This document shows positions 24,472 through 32,817 of a stretch of 64,000 nt of DNA, one piece after another; within the stretch, counting starts at the first letter, position 1; every line of letters starts with the position of its first letter. Below the pieces are notes generated by a model that made no database searches, was not told the origin of the DNA, and saw only the letters and a program-made list of their open reading frames with translations. A program made the position numbers and the translations under genes. Location: assembly GCA_030635145.1 (NCBI GenBank), contig DAOVZK010000006.1, forward strand, positions 26,434 to 90,433, written 5' to 3'. The DNA comes from Planctomycetota bacterium. GTDB taxonomy: Bacteria > Planctomycetota > Phycisphaerae > SM23-33.

Positions 24472-25323
24472 TTAGTACGGAAGTTCGATGTCTGCGTTGC
24501 TCATCGCGCTGAGATATTTTTCGCGGGCGGCTTCGTCAGGAACTTTAATATTATGGCTGCCGATGGTGTTCTCGATTTCGCTGCAGCCTTTACCTTTAAT
24601 CGTGTGTGCGATAATCATCGCCGGTTTGCCGGTGACGTTTTTTGCGGCGGTAAGCTTTTCGTACAGGTCGTCCCGGTTGTGTCCGTCCATTTCGAAGACT
24701 TCCCAGCCGAACGACTGCCATTTTTCCACCAACGGTTCCAGCCCTAGAATATCGTCGGTGAACCCGTCGATCTGCAGCTTGTTGTAGTCGGTGATGGCTA
24801 CGAGGTTGTCGAGATTCTTGTGGGCGGCGAACATGGCGGCTTCCCAGTTTTGTCCTTCGTTGGTTTCGCCGTCGCCGATGATGCAGAAAACGGTGTGATT
24901 CTGCTTGTCGAGCTTGGCGGCCAGCGCCATTCCGCACGCCACGCTAAGGCCCTGCCCGAGCGAACCGGTCGTCGCATCGATACCGGGAACGGTGCGTTCA
25001 TCGGCATGCGAGGGGAGTTTTGTACCGTCGGCGTTGAGCGTTGGGAGCCAGTCTTTCGGGAAATATCCCTTATACGCCAGGGCTGCGTACCACACCGGGG
25101 CACCGTGGCCCTTGGACATCACCAAACGGTCGCGGTTTGCCCACTTGGGGTTGCTCGGGTCGACGTTCATTACGCGGTAGTACAGCGTGATGAAGGTTTC
25201 AACGAGGCTCAGTGCCCCGCCGAGGTGGCCGGACCCTGCACAGCAGACCATGTCGGTGATCACGTACCGCAGTTCTTCCGTCAGTAAATCGAATTTTTTC
25301 GCGTCAAATGCTTCGTTGTTCAT
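24472..25323 (-). CDS. Transketolase, N-terminal (thiamine-diphosphate-binding) subunit
   Basis: This is the pyrophosphate-binding half of transketolase. The ATG at 25323 (MNNEAFDAKKFDLL) is preferred over the ORF-track start because AAGGAAAGG precedes it; it gives 283 residues. Motifs are GSGHLGGALSLVE, RDRLVMSKGHGAPVWYAALAYKG and GSLGQGLSVACGMAL. The thiamine-diphosphate motif is IIGDGETNEGQNWEAAMFAAHKNLDNLVAITDYNKLQ. IAHTIKGKGCSEIEN closes the domain. It is first in the transketolase unit and works with the next gene as an alpha2beta2-type enzyme (inferred from the family). Confidence 0.92.
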   Translation of the reverse strand: MNNEAFDAKKFDLLTEELRYVITDMVCCAGSGHLGGALSLVETFITLYYRVMNVDPSNPKWANRDRLVMSKGHGAPVWYAALAYKGYFPKDWLPTLNADGTKLPSHADERTVPGIDATTGSLGQGLSVACGMALAAKLDKQNHTVFCIIGDGETNEGQNWEAAMFAAHKNLDNLVAITDYNKLQIDGFTDDILGLEPLVEKWQSFGWEVFEMDGHNRDDLYEKLTAAKNVTGKPAMIIAHTIKGKGCSEIENTIGSHNIKVPDEAAREKYLSAMSNADIELPY

Positions 25324-25531
25324 CTTGCCTTTCCTTATGGAATTTTTCACTCATTCATGTTGATATCCTTGCTCTAGCAAGCCGAGCATTCTAACACGTA
25401 ACCCCGCCAAATGACTACCCAAAATTTACGAGATTCCCGCGATTGATGTTCTGCGAAGCGCGGCGGGGATGTTGAGGAATATCCGGCAGAGCTTGCGGAT
25501 TTTGTCGATTGCGACTACAATCCCCCGGATA

Positions 25532-25725
25532 TTAAAATCGAAATCCGAATATCGCAATCCTAAACAAATATGAAATTCGAATAGTAAAAATTCAAAACTA
25601 TGGCAGAGAACGAATTGGTGTTTTCGTTTTGAATATTCAAAATTAGAACATTCGATATTGTTTCGCTTTTAGGATTTAAAGTTTCGGATTTAGATAGACC
25701 CGTAGGCCGGGTCTTGACCCGGCGG
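25532..25725. repeat. CGAAATCCTAAACAAAT-type palindromic repeat, copy 1, with adjoining GTAGGCCGGGTC repeat
   Basis: Arms near TCGAAATCCGAATATCGCAATCCTAAACAAAT and GATATTGTTTCGCTTTTAGGAT are inverted around an AT-rich core. CCGTAGGCCGGGTCTTGACCCGGC follows at 25700-25723. Copies of both are at 34.5-34.7 kb, and of the first at 63.7 kb. The 25324-25752 gap otherwise shows no gene. Confidence 0.6.
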
Positions 25726-25752
25726 TCCCTTTTTTAGTTACGGAATTATTTG

Positions 25753-26817
25753 ATGATCGAAACGAAAGACACAATCATTGTCGGTATCGAAAGCAGCTGC
25801 GACGAAACCGCCTGCGCCGTTGTCGCCAACGGTTCGCGCGTGATGAGCAATGTCGTGGCGACGCAAATTGACATGCACGCCCGCTTTGGTGGGGTGGTGC
25901 CGGAAATCGCATCGCGCGCCCACATCGAGGCCGTCAATACTGTCATTCGCGAAGCACTTGATACCGCGAATATAACGTCCAACGACGTTTCGAGTGTCGC
26001 GGTCACCCACCAGCCCGGGCTTATCGGGTCGCTGCTGGTTGGGTTGATGGCGGCAAAAACGCTTTCCTGGGTCTGGGACGTTCCGATTATCGGGGTCAAT
26101 CACGTTTATGCCCATGCCTACGCGGCGGCGCTGGATTCGCAGCCCATCGAGTACCCAGCTGTCGCGCTGATTTGCAGCGGGGGCCATACAGCCCTGTACC
26201 ATTGCGACGCCCCAACCGAAATGCAGCTGCTGGGTTCCACAATCGACGACGCAGCCGGCGAGGCATTCGACAAAGTCGCGTCGATTCTGGGGTTAAGTTA
26301 CCCCGGTGGGCCGATAATCGACAAAACCGCTCGCGACGGGAATCCCGCAGCTGTGGCGTTTCCGCGGACGCTGCTGAAAGGCCAATCGCTCGATTTTTCG
26401 TTCAGCGGGTTAAAGACGGCTGTGCTGTACCATATAAACGGTATCCCGGGGATGAAATCCACCGGCGCACCCGACGAGGCCCCGCGCGGGATCGAAAACT
26501 TCACCCCGCAGCAAATCGCCGATGTCGCCGCAAGTTTCCAGGCTGCCGTCGTCGATGTGCTGACGATCAAAATTCGGCGCGGTGTGCAGCAGACCGGCGC
26601 GAAAACGATTATCCTCGGTGGTGGGGTGGCCGCGAATTCTGCCCTTCGCGACGGTGCGGAAAAACTCGCCGCCAAGCTATCGGCCCAGCTGCGAACCGCC
26701 CCGCTGAAATACTGCACCGACAACGCCGCCATGATCGCCGGGTTAGGATATCACTACCTTGCGAAAAATCAGATTTCCGATCTTACCCTCAAGGCCACGC
26801 CCACCGTGCACATGTAA
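25753..26817 (+). CDS. tsaD: tRNA N6-adenosine threonylcarbamoyltransferase
   Basis: It attaches threonylcarbamoyl to A37 of ANN-decoding tRNAs together with TsaB and TsaE. From the ATG at 25753 (the ORF track adds a preceding TTG) the length is 354 residues. It shows the ASKHA fold: GIESSCDETACAVV, the kinase-like GGVVPEIASRAHIEAV, the metal-binding GVNHVYAHAYAA, and ALICSGGHTALYH. C-terminal motifs are ILGLSYPGGPIIDKTA, DFSFSGLKTAV, ILGGGVAANSALRD and CTDNAAMIAGLGY. A GC-rich hairpin downstream may terminate it. tsaB and tsaE are not adjacent. Confidence 0.96.
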   Translation: MIETKDTIIVGIESSCDETACAVVANGSRVMSNVVATQIDMHARFGGVVPEIASRAHIEAVNTVIREALDTANITSNDVSSVAVTHQPGLIGSLLVGLMAAKTLSWVWDVPIIGVNHVYAHAYAAALDSQPIEYPAVALICSGGHTALYHCDAPTEMQLLGSTIDDAAGEAFDKVASILGLSYPGGPIIDKTARDGNPAAVAFPRTLLKGQSLDFSFSGLKTAVLYHINGIPGMKSTGAPDEAPRGIENFTPQQIADVAASFQAAVVDVLTIKIRRGVQQTGAKTIILGGGVAANSALRDGAEKLAAKLSAQLRTAPLKYCTDNAAMIAGLGYHYLAKNQISDLTLKATPTVHM

Positions 26818-26820
26818 TTT

Positions 26821-26846
26821 GCCCCGCATACGCCCGTTCGGCGGGG
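26821..26846 (+). terminator. Possible terminator after tsaD
   Basis: CCCCGC and GCGGGG arms flank a short inner stem and are followed by an A+T-rich stretch with few consecutive T. Confidence 0.4.
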
Positions 26847-26927
26847 ATTATTTGATTGAAACCGCGTGGGTTTGCTGCTAGTCTGCTCTGGTCAGATTTT
26901 TCGTAACGATTACGCCTGCGAGGAGAT

Positions 26928-27863
26928 ATGAACATGCGACTTTTGAACGTTTTGCTTTTTTCGGTTTTGCTTGGGGTTGTTTTTACCAGCGTGGGGTGCA
27001 GCTCCAGACCCACCAAGCCCGTCGAAGACCCGGCCGATAGCAGCGTCGGTGCCGAAGTATGTATCTATGAAGACGAGGAATTCTTCGAAATTGATGAGCG
27101 AGAGCGCAAGACCTCGACAGCAACGGTGGCGGCACCTGTCCCTGCGTCCGAAACCCAAACTCCTGCCACGCCCAAACGCCCGGCGCCTGCTGGTGCGGTA
27201 GCATCCGTCAGCAAAGCCAAGCCTCTCCCCGCGGTATCTTCCAAGAAACCCCCGGCGACAAAAGTAAACCCCACACCTGCGGCCAAACCCACACCACCTG
27301 TTGACGTCGCGGTTACTGACAAAGACGCCATCAAAACCGTAATGAACACTCTCGTCGAGGCCATAACCAGCAACGACAAGGCAACCTTCATGCAAAACGT
27401 CGTGGCCACTTCCAAAACCAAGCCCAATATCGAATCGATGTTCGACGCCATAGTCACCCTCCAACAATTCACCGACGCAATGACCGAAGCCTACGGTGAC
27501 AACGCGATGAAGTCGCTCCCGATCCCCGTTAAACTTCCAACTTTAAACGAGCAAATGATCAACACTGCCAAAATCAAGATCCTCAGAAACAAAAAGTCCG
27601 CCGTTGTCCCGATTAAAAAAAATCAGCGTCTGAATCTGATCAAAAAAGCCGGTGCGTGGAAATGGGATATCCTGAAAATGTCTCCCCAAATGCGAAAGCC
27701 CATGTACGTGGCCATGATGAAAAAGGCCACCGCCGCCATCAAAAAAACAATGCCCAAAATCGGACAGGACGGATACACGGCGAAGAAGATCAATAACGAA
27801 CTTATGCGGTCAGTAATGCCGGGGGGAATGCCGGCCGGAATGCCGAGGGGAATGCCACGCTAA
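26928..27863 (+). CDS. Lipoprotein with proline/alanine-rich linker, unknown function
   Basis: This 311-residue protein has a lipoprotein signal (MNMRLLNVLLFSVLLGVVFTSVGC, lipobox VGC). A proline/alanine/lysine-rich linker follows (about 55-125), then a globular domain (about 130-265) starting KDAIKTVMNTLVEAITSNDKATFMQNV. That opening resembles SnoaL/NTF2-like or DUF4878-type small domains, an uncertain likeness. The last 15 residues are a GMP/GMA repeat (MPGGMPAGMPRGMPR). GAGGAGAT precedes the ATG. The next gene begins 5 bp after its stop, so the two are likely cotranscribed, though they do not look functionally related. Confidence 0.75.
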   Translation: MNMRLLNVLLFSVLLGVVFTSVGCSSRPTKPVEDPADSSVGAEVCIYEDEEFFEIDERERKTSTATVAAPVPASETQTPATPKRPAPAGAVASVSKAKPLPAVSSKKPPATKVNPTPAAKPTPPVDVAVTDKDAIKTVMNTLVEAITSNDKATFMQNVVATSKTKPNIESMFDAIVTLQQFTDAMTEAYGDNAMKSLPIPVKLPTLNEQMINTAKIKILRNKKSAVVPIKKNQRLNLIKKAGAWKWDILKMSPQMRKPMYVAMMKKATAAIKKTMPKIGQDGYTAKKINNELMRSVMPGGMPAGMPRGMPR

Positions 27864-27868
27864 CGCCT

Positions 27869-29233
27869 ATGCCTACCAACAAACCAAACGCGTATCTCGC
27901 AGCCCATCGCGACGAAAATCTCGCTGCCCTGTTCGAGCTGCTGCGGATACCGACGTCGATAAAAGACGCACCGCAGGATTATAACCGCTGTGCCGAATGG
28001 CTGCGCGATCGGCTGGTGGCGAGCGGGTTTGCAGCGGAGATTCTGACAACCCCCGATGCACCCCCGTACGTTTTCGCTGAGTATCACACCAGCGACACTG
28101 CCCCGACCGTGCTGCTGTACGGGCACTACGACGTTCAGCCGCCCGACCCGCTGGACGAATGGACGACAGAACCGTACGATCCGCAGGTTCGCGACGGGAA
28201 AATCTTCGCCCGCGGCGCCGCCGACGACAAAGGCCCGCTGTTTGCGCACATAATTGGTATCGAGGCGCTGTTGCAAACCATCGGCTTGGGCGTGAACCTC
28301 AAGGTGCTGTTTGAGGGTGAGGAGGAGATCGGCTCACCGCACATCGAATCGTTTTTGACCGAGCATCGCGAAAAGCTCCGCGCCGACACATTGGTCATCA
28401 GCGACACCGCCTTTTACGCCAGCGACCTTCCGTCGATTTCCGTGGGGTTGCGAGGCATGATGGGTGTGGAGATCGTCTGCACCGGGGCGGATCGTGATGT
28501 GCACAGCGGGGTGTATGGCGGGTTGGTGGCGAATCCGGCAAACGCGCTGGCGAGGATCATCGCCGACATGACCGACGACACCGGGCGCGTGACCATCGAC
28601 GGATTCTACGACGACATCATCCCCCCCAGCGAAGACGAACTTAACAGCTGGGCGCAGGTGGAATTTGACGAACAAAAACGCGCTGCCGATCTCGGGCTAG
28701 ACGGATTTCATGGCGGGCAGCGCGGCGTCGATCCGCTGCACCGCAACTGGGCACACCCGACGCTGGATTGCTCGGGAATTTCCGGCGGCCATGCAGGCCC
28801 GGGCGTTAAGACCATTATCCCCGCCCGCGCAAATGCGATTATTACGATGAGGCTGGTGCCGGGTCAGAACCCCGACAAAATTTTCGCAGCACTGCAGCAG
28901 TTCGTTGCAGACCATACCCCGCGAGGAATTACGTCTGAGGTTACCCTCCACGCCGCCGGGCGAGCAGCGTTGTTTCCCACCGATTCACCGTACGCCCAGG
29001 CCGGTGCCGCCGCCATGCAGCAGGCCTTCGGGAAAGCTCCAGCCTGGGTGCGATGTGGTGCCTCGATTCCGATTACGGAAGTCTTCCAACGGACGATGAA
29101 TCTCGACCCCGTCATGCTCAGCATCGGCGCACCGGATGACAACGTCCATTCACCGAACGAAAAGCTTGACATCGATATGCTATACAAGGGCGCCGAGATG
29201 GCCGCGGCGTTCTACCAGATTCTCGCGGATTAA
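27869..29233 (+). CDS. M20-family metallopeptidase (dipeptidase type)
   Basis: It hydrolyses dipeptides or acylated amino acids using two zinc ions. The 454 residues carry the M20 ligands: GHYDVQPPDPLDEW, RGAADDKGPLFAH, FEGEEEIGSPH, ISDTAFY and, near the C-terminus, DDNVHSPNEKLDIDM. The lid/dimer domain lies between about 210 and 330 (GVYGGLVANPANALARII). No signal peptide is visible, so it is likely cytosolic. The last 17 codons have a partial duplicate 290 bp downstream, on the other side of an inserted repeat block. A ribosome site is not obvious, so translation may be coupled to the lipoprotein gene. Confidence 0.9.
   Translation: MPTNKPNAYLAAHRDENLAALFELLRIPTSIKDAPQDYNRCAEWLRDRLVASGFAAEILTTPDAPPYVFAEYHTSDTAPTVLLYGHYDVQPPDPLDEWTTEPYDPQVRDGKIFARGAADDKGPLFAHIIGIEALLQTIGLGVNLKVLFEGEEEIGSPHIESFLTEHREKLRADTLVISDTAFYASDLPSISVGLRGMMGVEIVCTGADRDVHSGVYGGLVANPANALARIIADMTDDTGRVTIDGFYDDIIPPSEDELNSWAQVEFDEQKRAADLGLDGFHGGQRGVDPLHRNWAHPTLDCSGISGGHAGPGVKTIIPARANAIITMRLVPGQNPDKIFAALQQFVADHTPRGITSEVTLHAAGRAALFPTDSPYAQAGAAAMQQAFGKAPAWVRCGASIPITEVFQRTMNLDPVMLSIGAPDDNVHSPNEKLDIDMLYKGAEMAAAFYQILAD
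29180..29211 (+). repeat. 32 bp direct repeat, upstream copy (end of the peptidase gene)
   Basis: CTATACAAGGGCGCCGAGAT.. is identical over 32 bp to 29469-29500. After it the two copies diverge (YQILAD-stop against YAILAS-stop). Confidence 0.85.
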
Positions 29234-29305
29234 ATTTCCGACGGCGTCGATGATTTGTAGGGGGCAGGCATGGTCAGCCCGCAGGGATGGCCATGAACGA
29301 GTTTC

Positions 29306-29466
29306 GTAGGGTCGGCCATTGCCGACCATCGGCAGCGCCGAAGATAATATTAGCATTGTCATTGCGAGCAAAGCAAAACAATCTCATTTTTGGCAGTTTA
29401 GATTGCCGCGTCGCTACGCTCCTCGCAATGACACCATGAAAGGCGGTCGGCAATGGCCGACCCTAC
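29306..29466. repeat. Nested repeat: GTAGGGTCGGCC hairpin arms enclosing a TGTCATTGCGAG palindrome
   Basis: GTAGGGTCGGCCATTGCCGA.. (29306-29327) and its complement (29445-29466) form the outer arms. Between them, TGTCATTGCGAG (29357) and CTCGCAATGACA (29433) bound a second palindromic element of a kind widespread in bacteria. The outer family recurs at 46105-46172. Confidence 0.75.
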
Positions 29467-29468
29467 AA

Positions 29469-29522
29469 CTATACAAGGGCGCCGAGATGGCCGCGGCGTT
29501 TTATGCAATCCTCGCGAGTTAG
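29469..29522 (+). pseudogene. Second 3' end of an M20 peptidase gene (gene remnant)
   Basis: The 18 codons YKGAEMAAAFYAILAS-stop repeat the end of the upstream peptidase, the first 32 bp being identical. It has no start of its own and is in frame only with a meaningless repeat-derived ORF. It may be what remains of a tandem paralogue or of the original 3' end displaced by the repeat block. A short TAGAGC-like sequence follows at 29520-29560. Confidence 0.6.
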
Positions 29523-29617
29523 AGCATTTTTAAATTACAATTGCACAATTTCACAGTTCCCCCGTGCCAGCCTCGCCAACGCCCGCATCTACACAACATT
29601 ATTCATGGGACAGAGTA

Positions 29618-30661
29618 CTAAGGTTTCCAGGTTTTTGGTTTGTCGGTGGGCTTGATGGGTTGTTTTTTCGAGGGTTTGGTTTTGTCCTGGATTATGATGA
29701 TTTTAATTTTCTGGCCCGTACCTTTACAGATGTCGCATTTTAGTTTTCCGGCACCGCTGCACTTGTCGCACTTGACATAACCTTTATAGACGCTTTTACT
29801 GCAATGCGGACAAACCCACGTAACGTAAGTCTTAACACCGCGCTCGTCCATGATGCTGACGCAATCGGGGCAGGGTTCCCATTTTCTGACCAACTTTGTC
29901 CTGGTATGCCACTTGCCCTTGTACTTATACGGTATCTTTTTTTTGTAATCCTTCGGGAGCTTGCCTTTACCGTTACACTTGCGGCATTTGTCGTACCAGT
30001 TAGCGTGTTTTTGCTTCTTGTTGTCGATATGGGTGCACTTGACATATCCCGACCCTTTACACCTGGTGCACTTGGCCAGTCCAGCTCCATTGCAGACGGG
30101 GCAGGCGTTGAGATTTTTCTTTTTCGATTTGATTTTAATTTTGGGAGGCTTTGTGGGGGATCGCCCCGGGGCCTTTCCGAATTTTTTCGGAGCCGGTGGT
30201 TTCTTGGCCTGCGCTAACCGAAACTCGAACAGTTTTTTCGGCCATTTGGCTTTGGCGTTGCGGGCAAGCCGGTCGGCCTGCTCGGTTTTGTCATTCTTTC
30301 TGAGCTTGGCGCTTTTTTCGAGAAGTTTTTTTTGCCGCTCCTTAAGCCCCTTGATCGCATCTTCGTAAACCGGTACCGCATCTTTGTAGTTTCCGGAACT
30401 CGCCAATCGCTCCGCTGCCGAAAACAGCGGAAAATCCTGGAGTATCACCCGCCGCACACTCACCAGCGGTTTGGCGACGGTCTTTCCCGACAGCATGGTG
30501 AACTTGATGAAATCTTTGCTGACATTAACCACCTGCACTTTGGTGTACGGCAGGGCGAGAATTTTGACTTCGTCGGTTATCCCCGTGGGGGCCACCGCAA
30601 GTACGCACAAAATCGTAACAAGTGTTCCTGTAAGAAGTTGTCTGGGATTGTAGTTAGGCAT
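29618..30661 (-). CDS. Exported protein with DnaJ-type CxxCxGxG zinc-finger repeats
   Basis: The start at 30661 (MPNYNPRQLLTGTLVTILCVLAVAPTG) is chosen for the GAGGTGA site and gives a signal peptide; total 347 residues. A middle region (about 70-130) is helical and Lys-rich, with ERLASSGNYKDAVPVYEDAIK like one tetratricopeptide unit. The C-terminal part has repeated Cys motifs: CPVCNGAG, CTRCKGSG, CRKCNGKG, CPDC, CPHC, CDKCSGAG and CDICKGTG. These follow the DnaJ zinc-centre pattern, but there is no J domain. It probably folds around several zinc ions outside the cytoplasm. Function unknown; related exported proteins occur in planctomycetes, so far as I can judge. Confidence 0.75.
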   Translation of the reverse strand: MPNYNPRQLLTGTLVTILCVLAVAPTGITDEVKILALPYTKVQVVNVSKDFIKFTMLSGKTVAKPLVSVRRVILQDFPLFSAAERLASSGNYKDAVPVYEDAIKGLKERQKKLLEKSAKLRKNDKTEQADRLARNAKAKWPKKLFEFRLAQAKKPPAPKKFGKAPGRSPTKPPKIKIKSKKKNLNACPVCNGAGLAKCTRCKGSGYVKCTHIDNKKQKHANWYDKCRKCNGKGKLPKDYKKKIPYKYKGKWHTRTKLVRKWEPCPDCVSIMDERGVKTYVTWVCPHCSKSVYKGYVKCDKCSGAGKLKCDICKGTGQKIKIIIIQDKTKPSKKQPIKPTDKPKTWKP

Positions 30662-30982
30662 GGTCTTGTCACCTCGCAACTTTAAGTTTCGCACCACTGA
30701 ATTTCCAGAATCGGCGAATTTCGCACTTTCGCTGCCTCCATTTAGACATTATTTGGAAAATTTGGCAAGGATAATTTAACACCGCAGCCCAAGTTTTGGG
30801 TCGCTGTCGTTGCCGGTTATGGCTAGAAATCACTTGCGAATTGCCTCGATTGCCCCGATAATGTTCCGGAATGATTGGCAGGAGCGCATAATTCGCTCCG
30901 CGGGCCTGTCGGCCGAATTGCCGGTAAGCTCTGATGTGCTGTCCAGGTGACCGGCCATAACTGCTGGTTGAGGATAATGTCG
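30662..30982. other. Divergent intergenic region, nothing recognised
   Basis: The 321 bp between the exported zinc-finger gene (minus) and accA (plus) must hold promoters for both, but I see no convincing -35/-10 pair, repeat or RNA. Confidence 0.5.
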
Positions 30983-32008
30983 ATGGCGAAATCGAAGAAG
31001 AATAACGATATAGAATTGGGAATAGCCCTGCCGTTTGAGGCGCCCGTGGCCCGGCTGCAATCGCAAATCAGCGAGCTTGAATCCGAGCAAATCCGCACCG
31101 GCCGCGATTTCTCCACCGAGATCCGCCAGCAGCGCGCACAGTACGTTTCGATGCTCCGCAAAATTTATCAGAACCTGACCCCGTGGGAAACTGTACAAGT
31201 CGCGCGGCACCCGCATCGCCCGCTGGGCCGCGACTACATCGACCTGCTCGTGAAGAATTTTGTCGAGCTGCGCGGCGACCGTCGATTTGCCGACGACAAA
31301 GCCATCTTCGGAGGCTTCGGGCGAATCGGCACGGAAAAGGTCATGGTTATCGGCCAGCATAAAGGCCGCGACACCAAGGAAAAAATCGCTCACAATTTCG
31401 GCATGGCCCAGCCGGAAGGATATCGCAAGGCCCTGCGACTGATGAAGCTCGCCGAAAAATACAAACTTCCCGTCGTGACATTTATCGATACGTCGGGTGC
31501 GTATCCGGGGATTGGCTCGGAAGAGCGCGGCGTAGCCGAGGCCATCGCGCGCAACCTGCTCGAGATGAGCCGGCTGAAAACTCCCATCGTCTGCGTCGTG
31601 ATTGGCGAGGGCGGAAGCGGCGGGGCACTTGGCATTGCCGTCGGGGACAAAGTCGCCATCATGGAATACGCCTACTACTCGGTCATCAGCCCCGAAGGCT
31701 GCGCTTCGATTTTGTGGCGCACGGCCGAGAAGGCATCCGAGGCCGCCGACGCACTCAAACTCACCGCTCCGCATTTGCAGGAACTCGGCGTCGTGGACGA
31801 AATCGTTCTCGAACCGCTCGGTGGTGCACATCGTAATCCCCAAGAAGCTGGGCACAATGTCGAGCAGTTCATCATCCGCAACATCCGCGCATTGAAAAGA
31901 TTCAAGCTCGAGAATCTGCTCGACAAGCGATACGAAAGCTGGCGGAAAAAAGGTGCGGTTCTCGAAAATCCGCCCAAGGCAAAACCGCAAAGCAAAACCA
32001 TCGCCTGA
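30983..32008 (+). CDS. accA: Acetyl-CoA carboxylase, carboxyltransferase subunit alpha
   Basis: It forms, with AccD, the carboxyltransferase that makes malonyl-CoA for fatty acid synthesis. The ATG at 30983 (MAKSKKNNDIELGIALPFE) is preferred because GAGG lies at the right distance; 30977 is the alternative. The 342 residues show the crotonase-like core: RHPHRPLGRDYIDLLVKNFVELRGDR, IGQHKGRDTKEKIAHNFGM, VTFIDTSGAYPGIGSEERG, GEGGSGGALGIAVGDKV and ISPEGCASILWR. It is a single gene, with accD and the biotin genes elsewhere. Downstream are dispersed repeats and then tmRNA. Confidence 0.96.
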   Translation: MAKSKKNNDIELGIALPFEAPVARLQSQISELESEQIRTGRDFSTEIRQQRAQYVSMLRKIYQNLTPWETVQVARHPHRPLGRDYIDLLVKNFVELRGDRRFADDKAIFGGFGRIGTEKVMVIGQHKGRDTKEKIAHNFGMAQPEGYRKALRLMKLAEKYKLPVVTFIDTSGAYPGIGSEERGVAEAIARNLLEMSRLKTPIVCVVIGEGGSGGALGIAVGDKVAIMEYAYYSVISPEGCASILWRTAEKASEAADALKLTAPHLQELGVVDEIVLEPLGGAHRNPQEAGHNVEQFIIRNIRALKRFKLENLLDKRYESWRKKGAVLENPPKAKPQSKTIA

Positions 32009-32046
32009 TCTGCGGTCTATGATTTCGGGCGGCAAGCGTTCCCCTC

Positions 32047-32190
32047 TTCTTCCTGTCAATCAAACTAATACCTTTTTTTGACAGGATCACAGGATAAAGC
32101 AAATTGCCAATTTCCCTTTTACGAATTTCAATTGTAAATTTGAAATGGGAAATTGAAAATCAGGTCATCTTGTTATCCTGTCTAAAAATT
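32047..32190. repeat. Dispersed short repeats of the CCTGT-rich family, copy 2
   Basis: TTCCTGTCAATCAAACTAAT and TTTTTGACAGGATCACAGGAT appear at 32050-32097, and TTGTTATCCTGTC near 32170. They match the reverse complement of those at 6.6 kb and the copy at 63.9 kb. The rest of the 32009-32285 gap shows nothing else. Confidence 0.6.
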
Positions 32191-32285
32191 TTGGCATGCG
32201 TTTCCGGCGCGCGGTTTATCGGCCGAAATCTACACGTTTGTGGAATTTCCACGAGGCCGTAGTTTCGCCATGCCAATGTACACGT

Positions 32286-32314
32286 TTGCGTAGAATCGAA
32301 AAGTAGTGTATAAT
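32286..32314 (+). promoter_or_regulatory. Sigma-70-type promoter of tmRNA
   Basis: TTGCGT at 32286-32291, a 17 bp spacer and a perfect TATAAT at 32309-32314. Transcription would start near 32321, so about 55 nt would be removed to give the mature tmRNA 5' end. Confidence 0.75.
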
Positions 32315-32375
32315 CTTACAGATCAGCGATGCATTTTTCCGGCGATTGAAAAGCGATCGAAGCGGCCGGAAATCC

Positions 32376-32725
32376 GGGGGCGAATTGGATTCGACCGGAC
32401 GGTGTGATGCGTCGGTGGCGTGCCGAGGTTCCAGGTGGCCTCGTAAAACCCTGGACACTTTTAGTTGCCAAACCGCAACTTCAAATGGCTGCGTAGATTA
32501 CGCAACCCGTTTTTGGCGTCTTTGCTCGTGGGACATCAACGACGACGCACAGCGAGCTTGCTGGTAGAGAGTTGTCCGGTTACTCTCCCGGGACATTTGT
32601 CGGGCTGGTGGAAACAGAATCCTGTCGATTGGAGTCTGTATCCGCGAGAAACAAATAATCGAATACGCACGTAGAAACCGGCGTTGATACGTCACGGGAC
32701 GCGGGTTCGATCCCCGCCGCCTCCA
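32376..32725 (+). ncRNA. ssrA: Transfer-messenger RNA (tmRNA)
   Basis: This is the RNA that rescues stalled ribosomes and tags their products. The 5' end GGGGGCGAATTGGATTCGAC is the conserved tmRNA start. The 3' end has the T-arm GCGGGTTCGATCCCCGC and an acceptor strand CGCCTCC that pairs with GGGGGCG (one G-U), with discriminator A and no encoded CCA. After the canonical TAGTT the resume codon GCC opens the tag frame AKPQLQMAA-stop (32467-32496), ending in two Ala with a preceding hydrophobic residue, as degradation tags do. It is the standard one-piece form. Its protein partner smpB is at 12.5 kb. Confidence 0.95.
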
Positions 32726-32726
32726 G

Positions 32727-32758
32727 TGGGCTCGCGTAGTAAAATCTATGCGAGCCCA
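32727..32758 (+). terminator. Hairpin directly after tmRNA
   Basis: TGGGCTCGCGTAG and CTATGCGAGCCCA form a 13 bp stem with one G-U and a 6 nt loop, two bases after the tmRNA 3' end. No T run follows, so it may serve in 3' processing rather than classic termination. Confidence 0.5.
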
Positions 32759-32817
32759 ACGCGATAATGGGGTTCGCGCGAAATCAGATTTTCTACAATC
32801 TACAAAAAGGGTCGCCC

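Noticed and set aside
29319-29522. 67-codon ORF ending YKGAEMAAAFYAILAS as a real gene
   Set aside because: Its first two-thirds are translated repeat DNA; only the end resembles protein, as a duplicate of the peptidase tail.
30830-32059. 409-codon ORF antisense to accA
   Set aside because: A shadow of accA with no domain or ribosome site.
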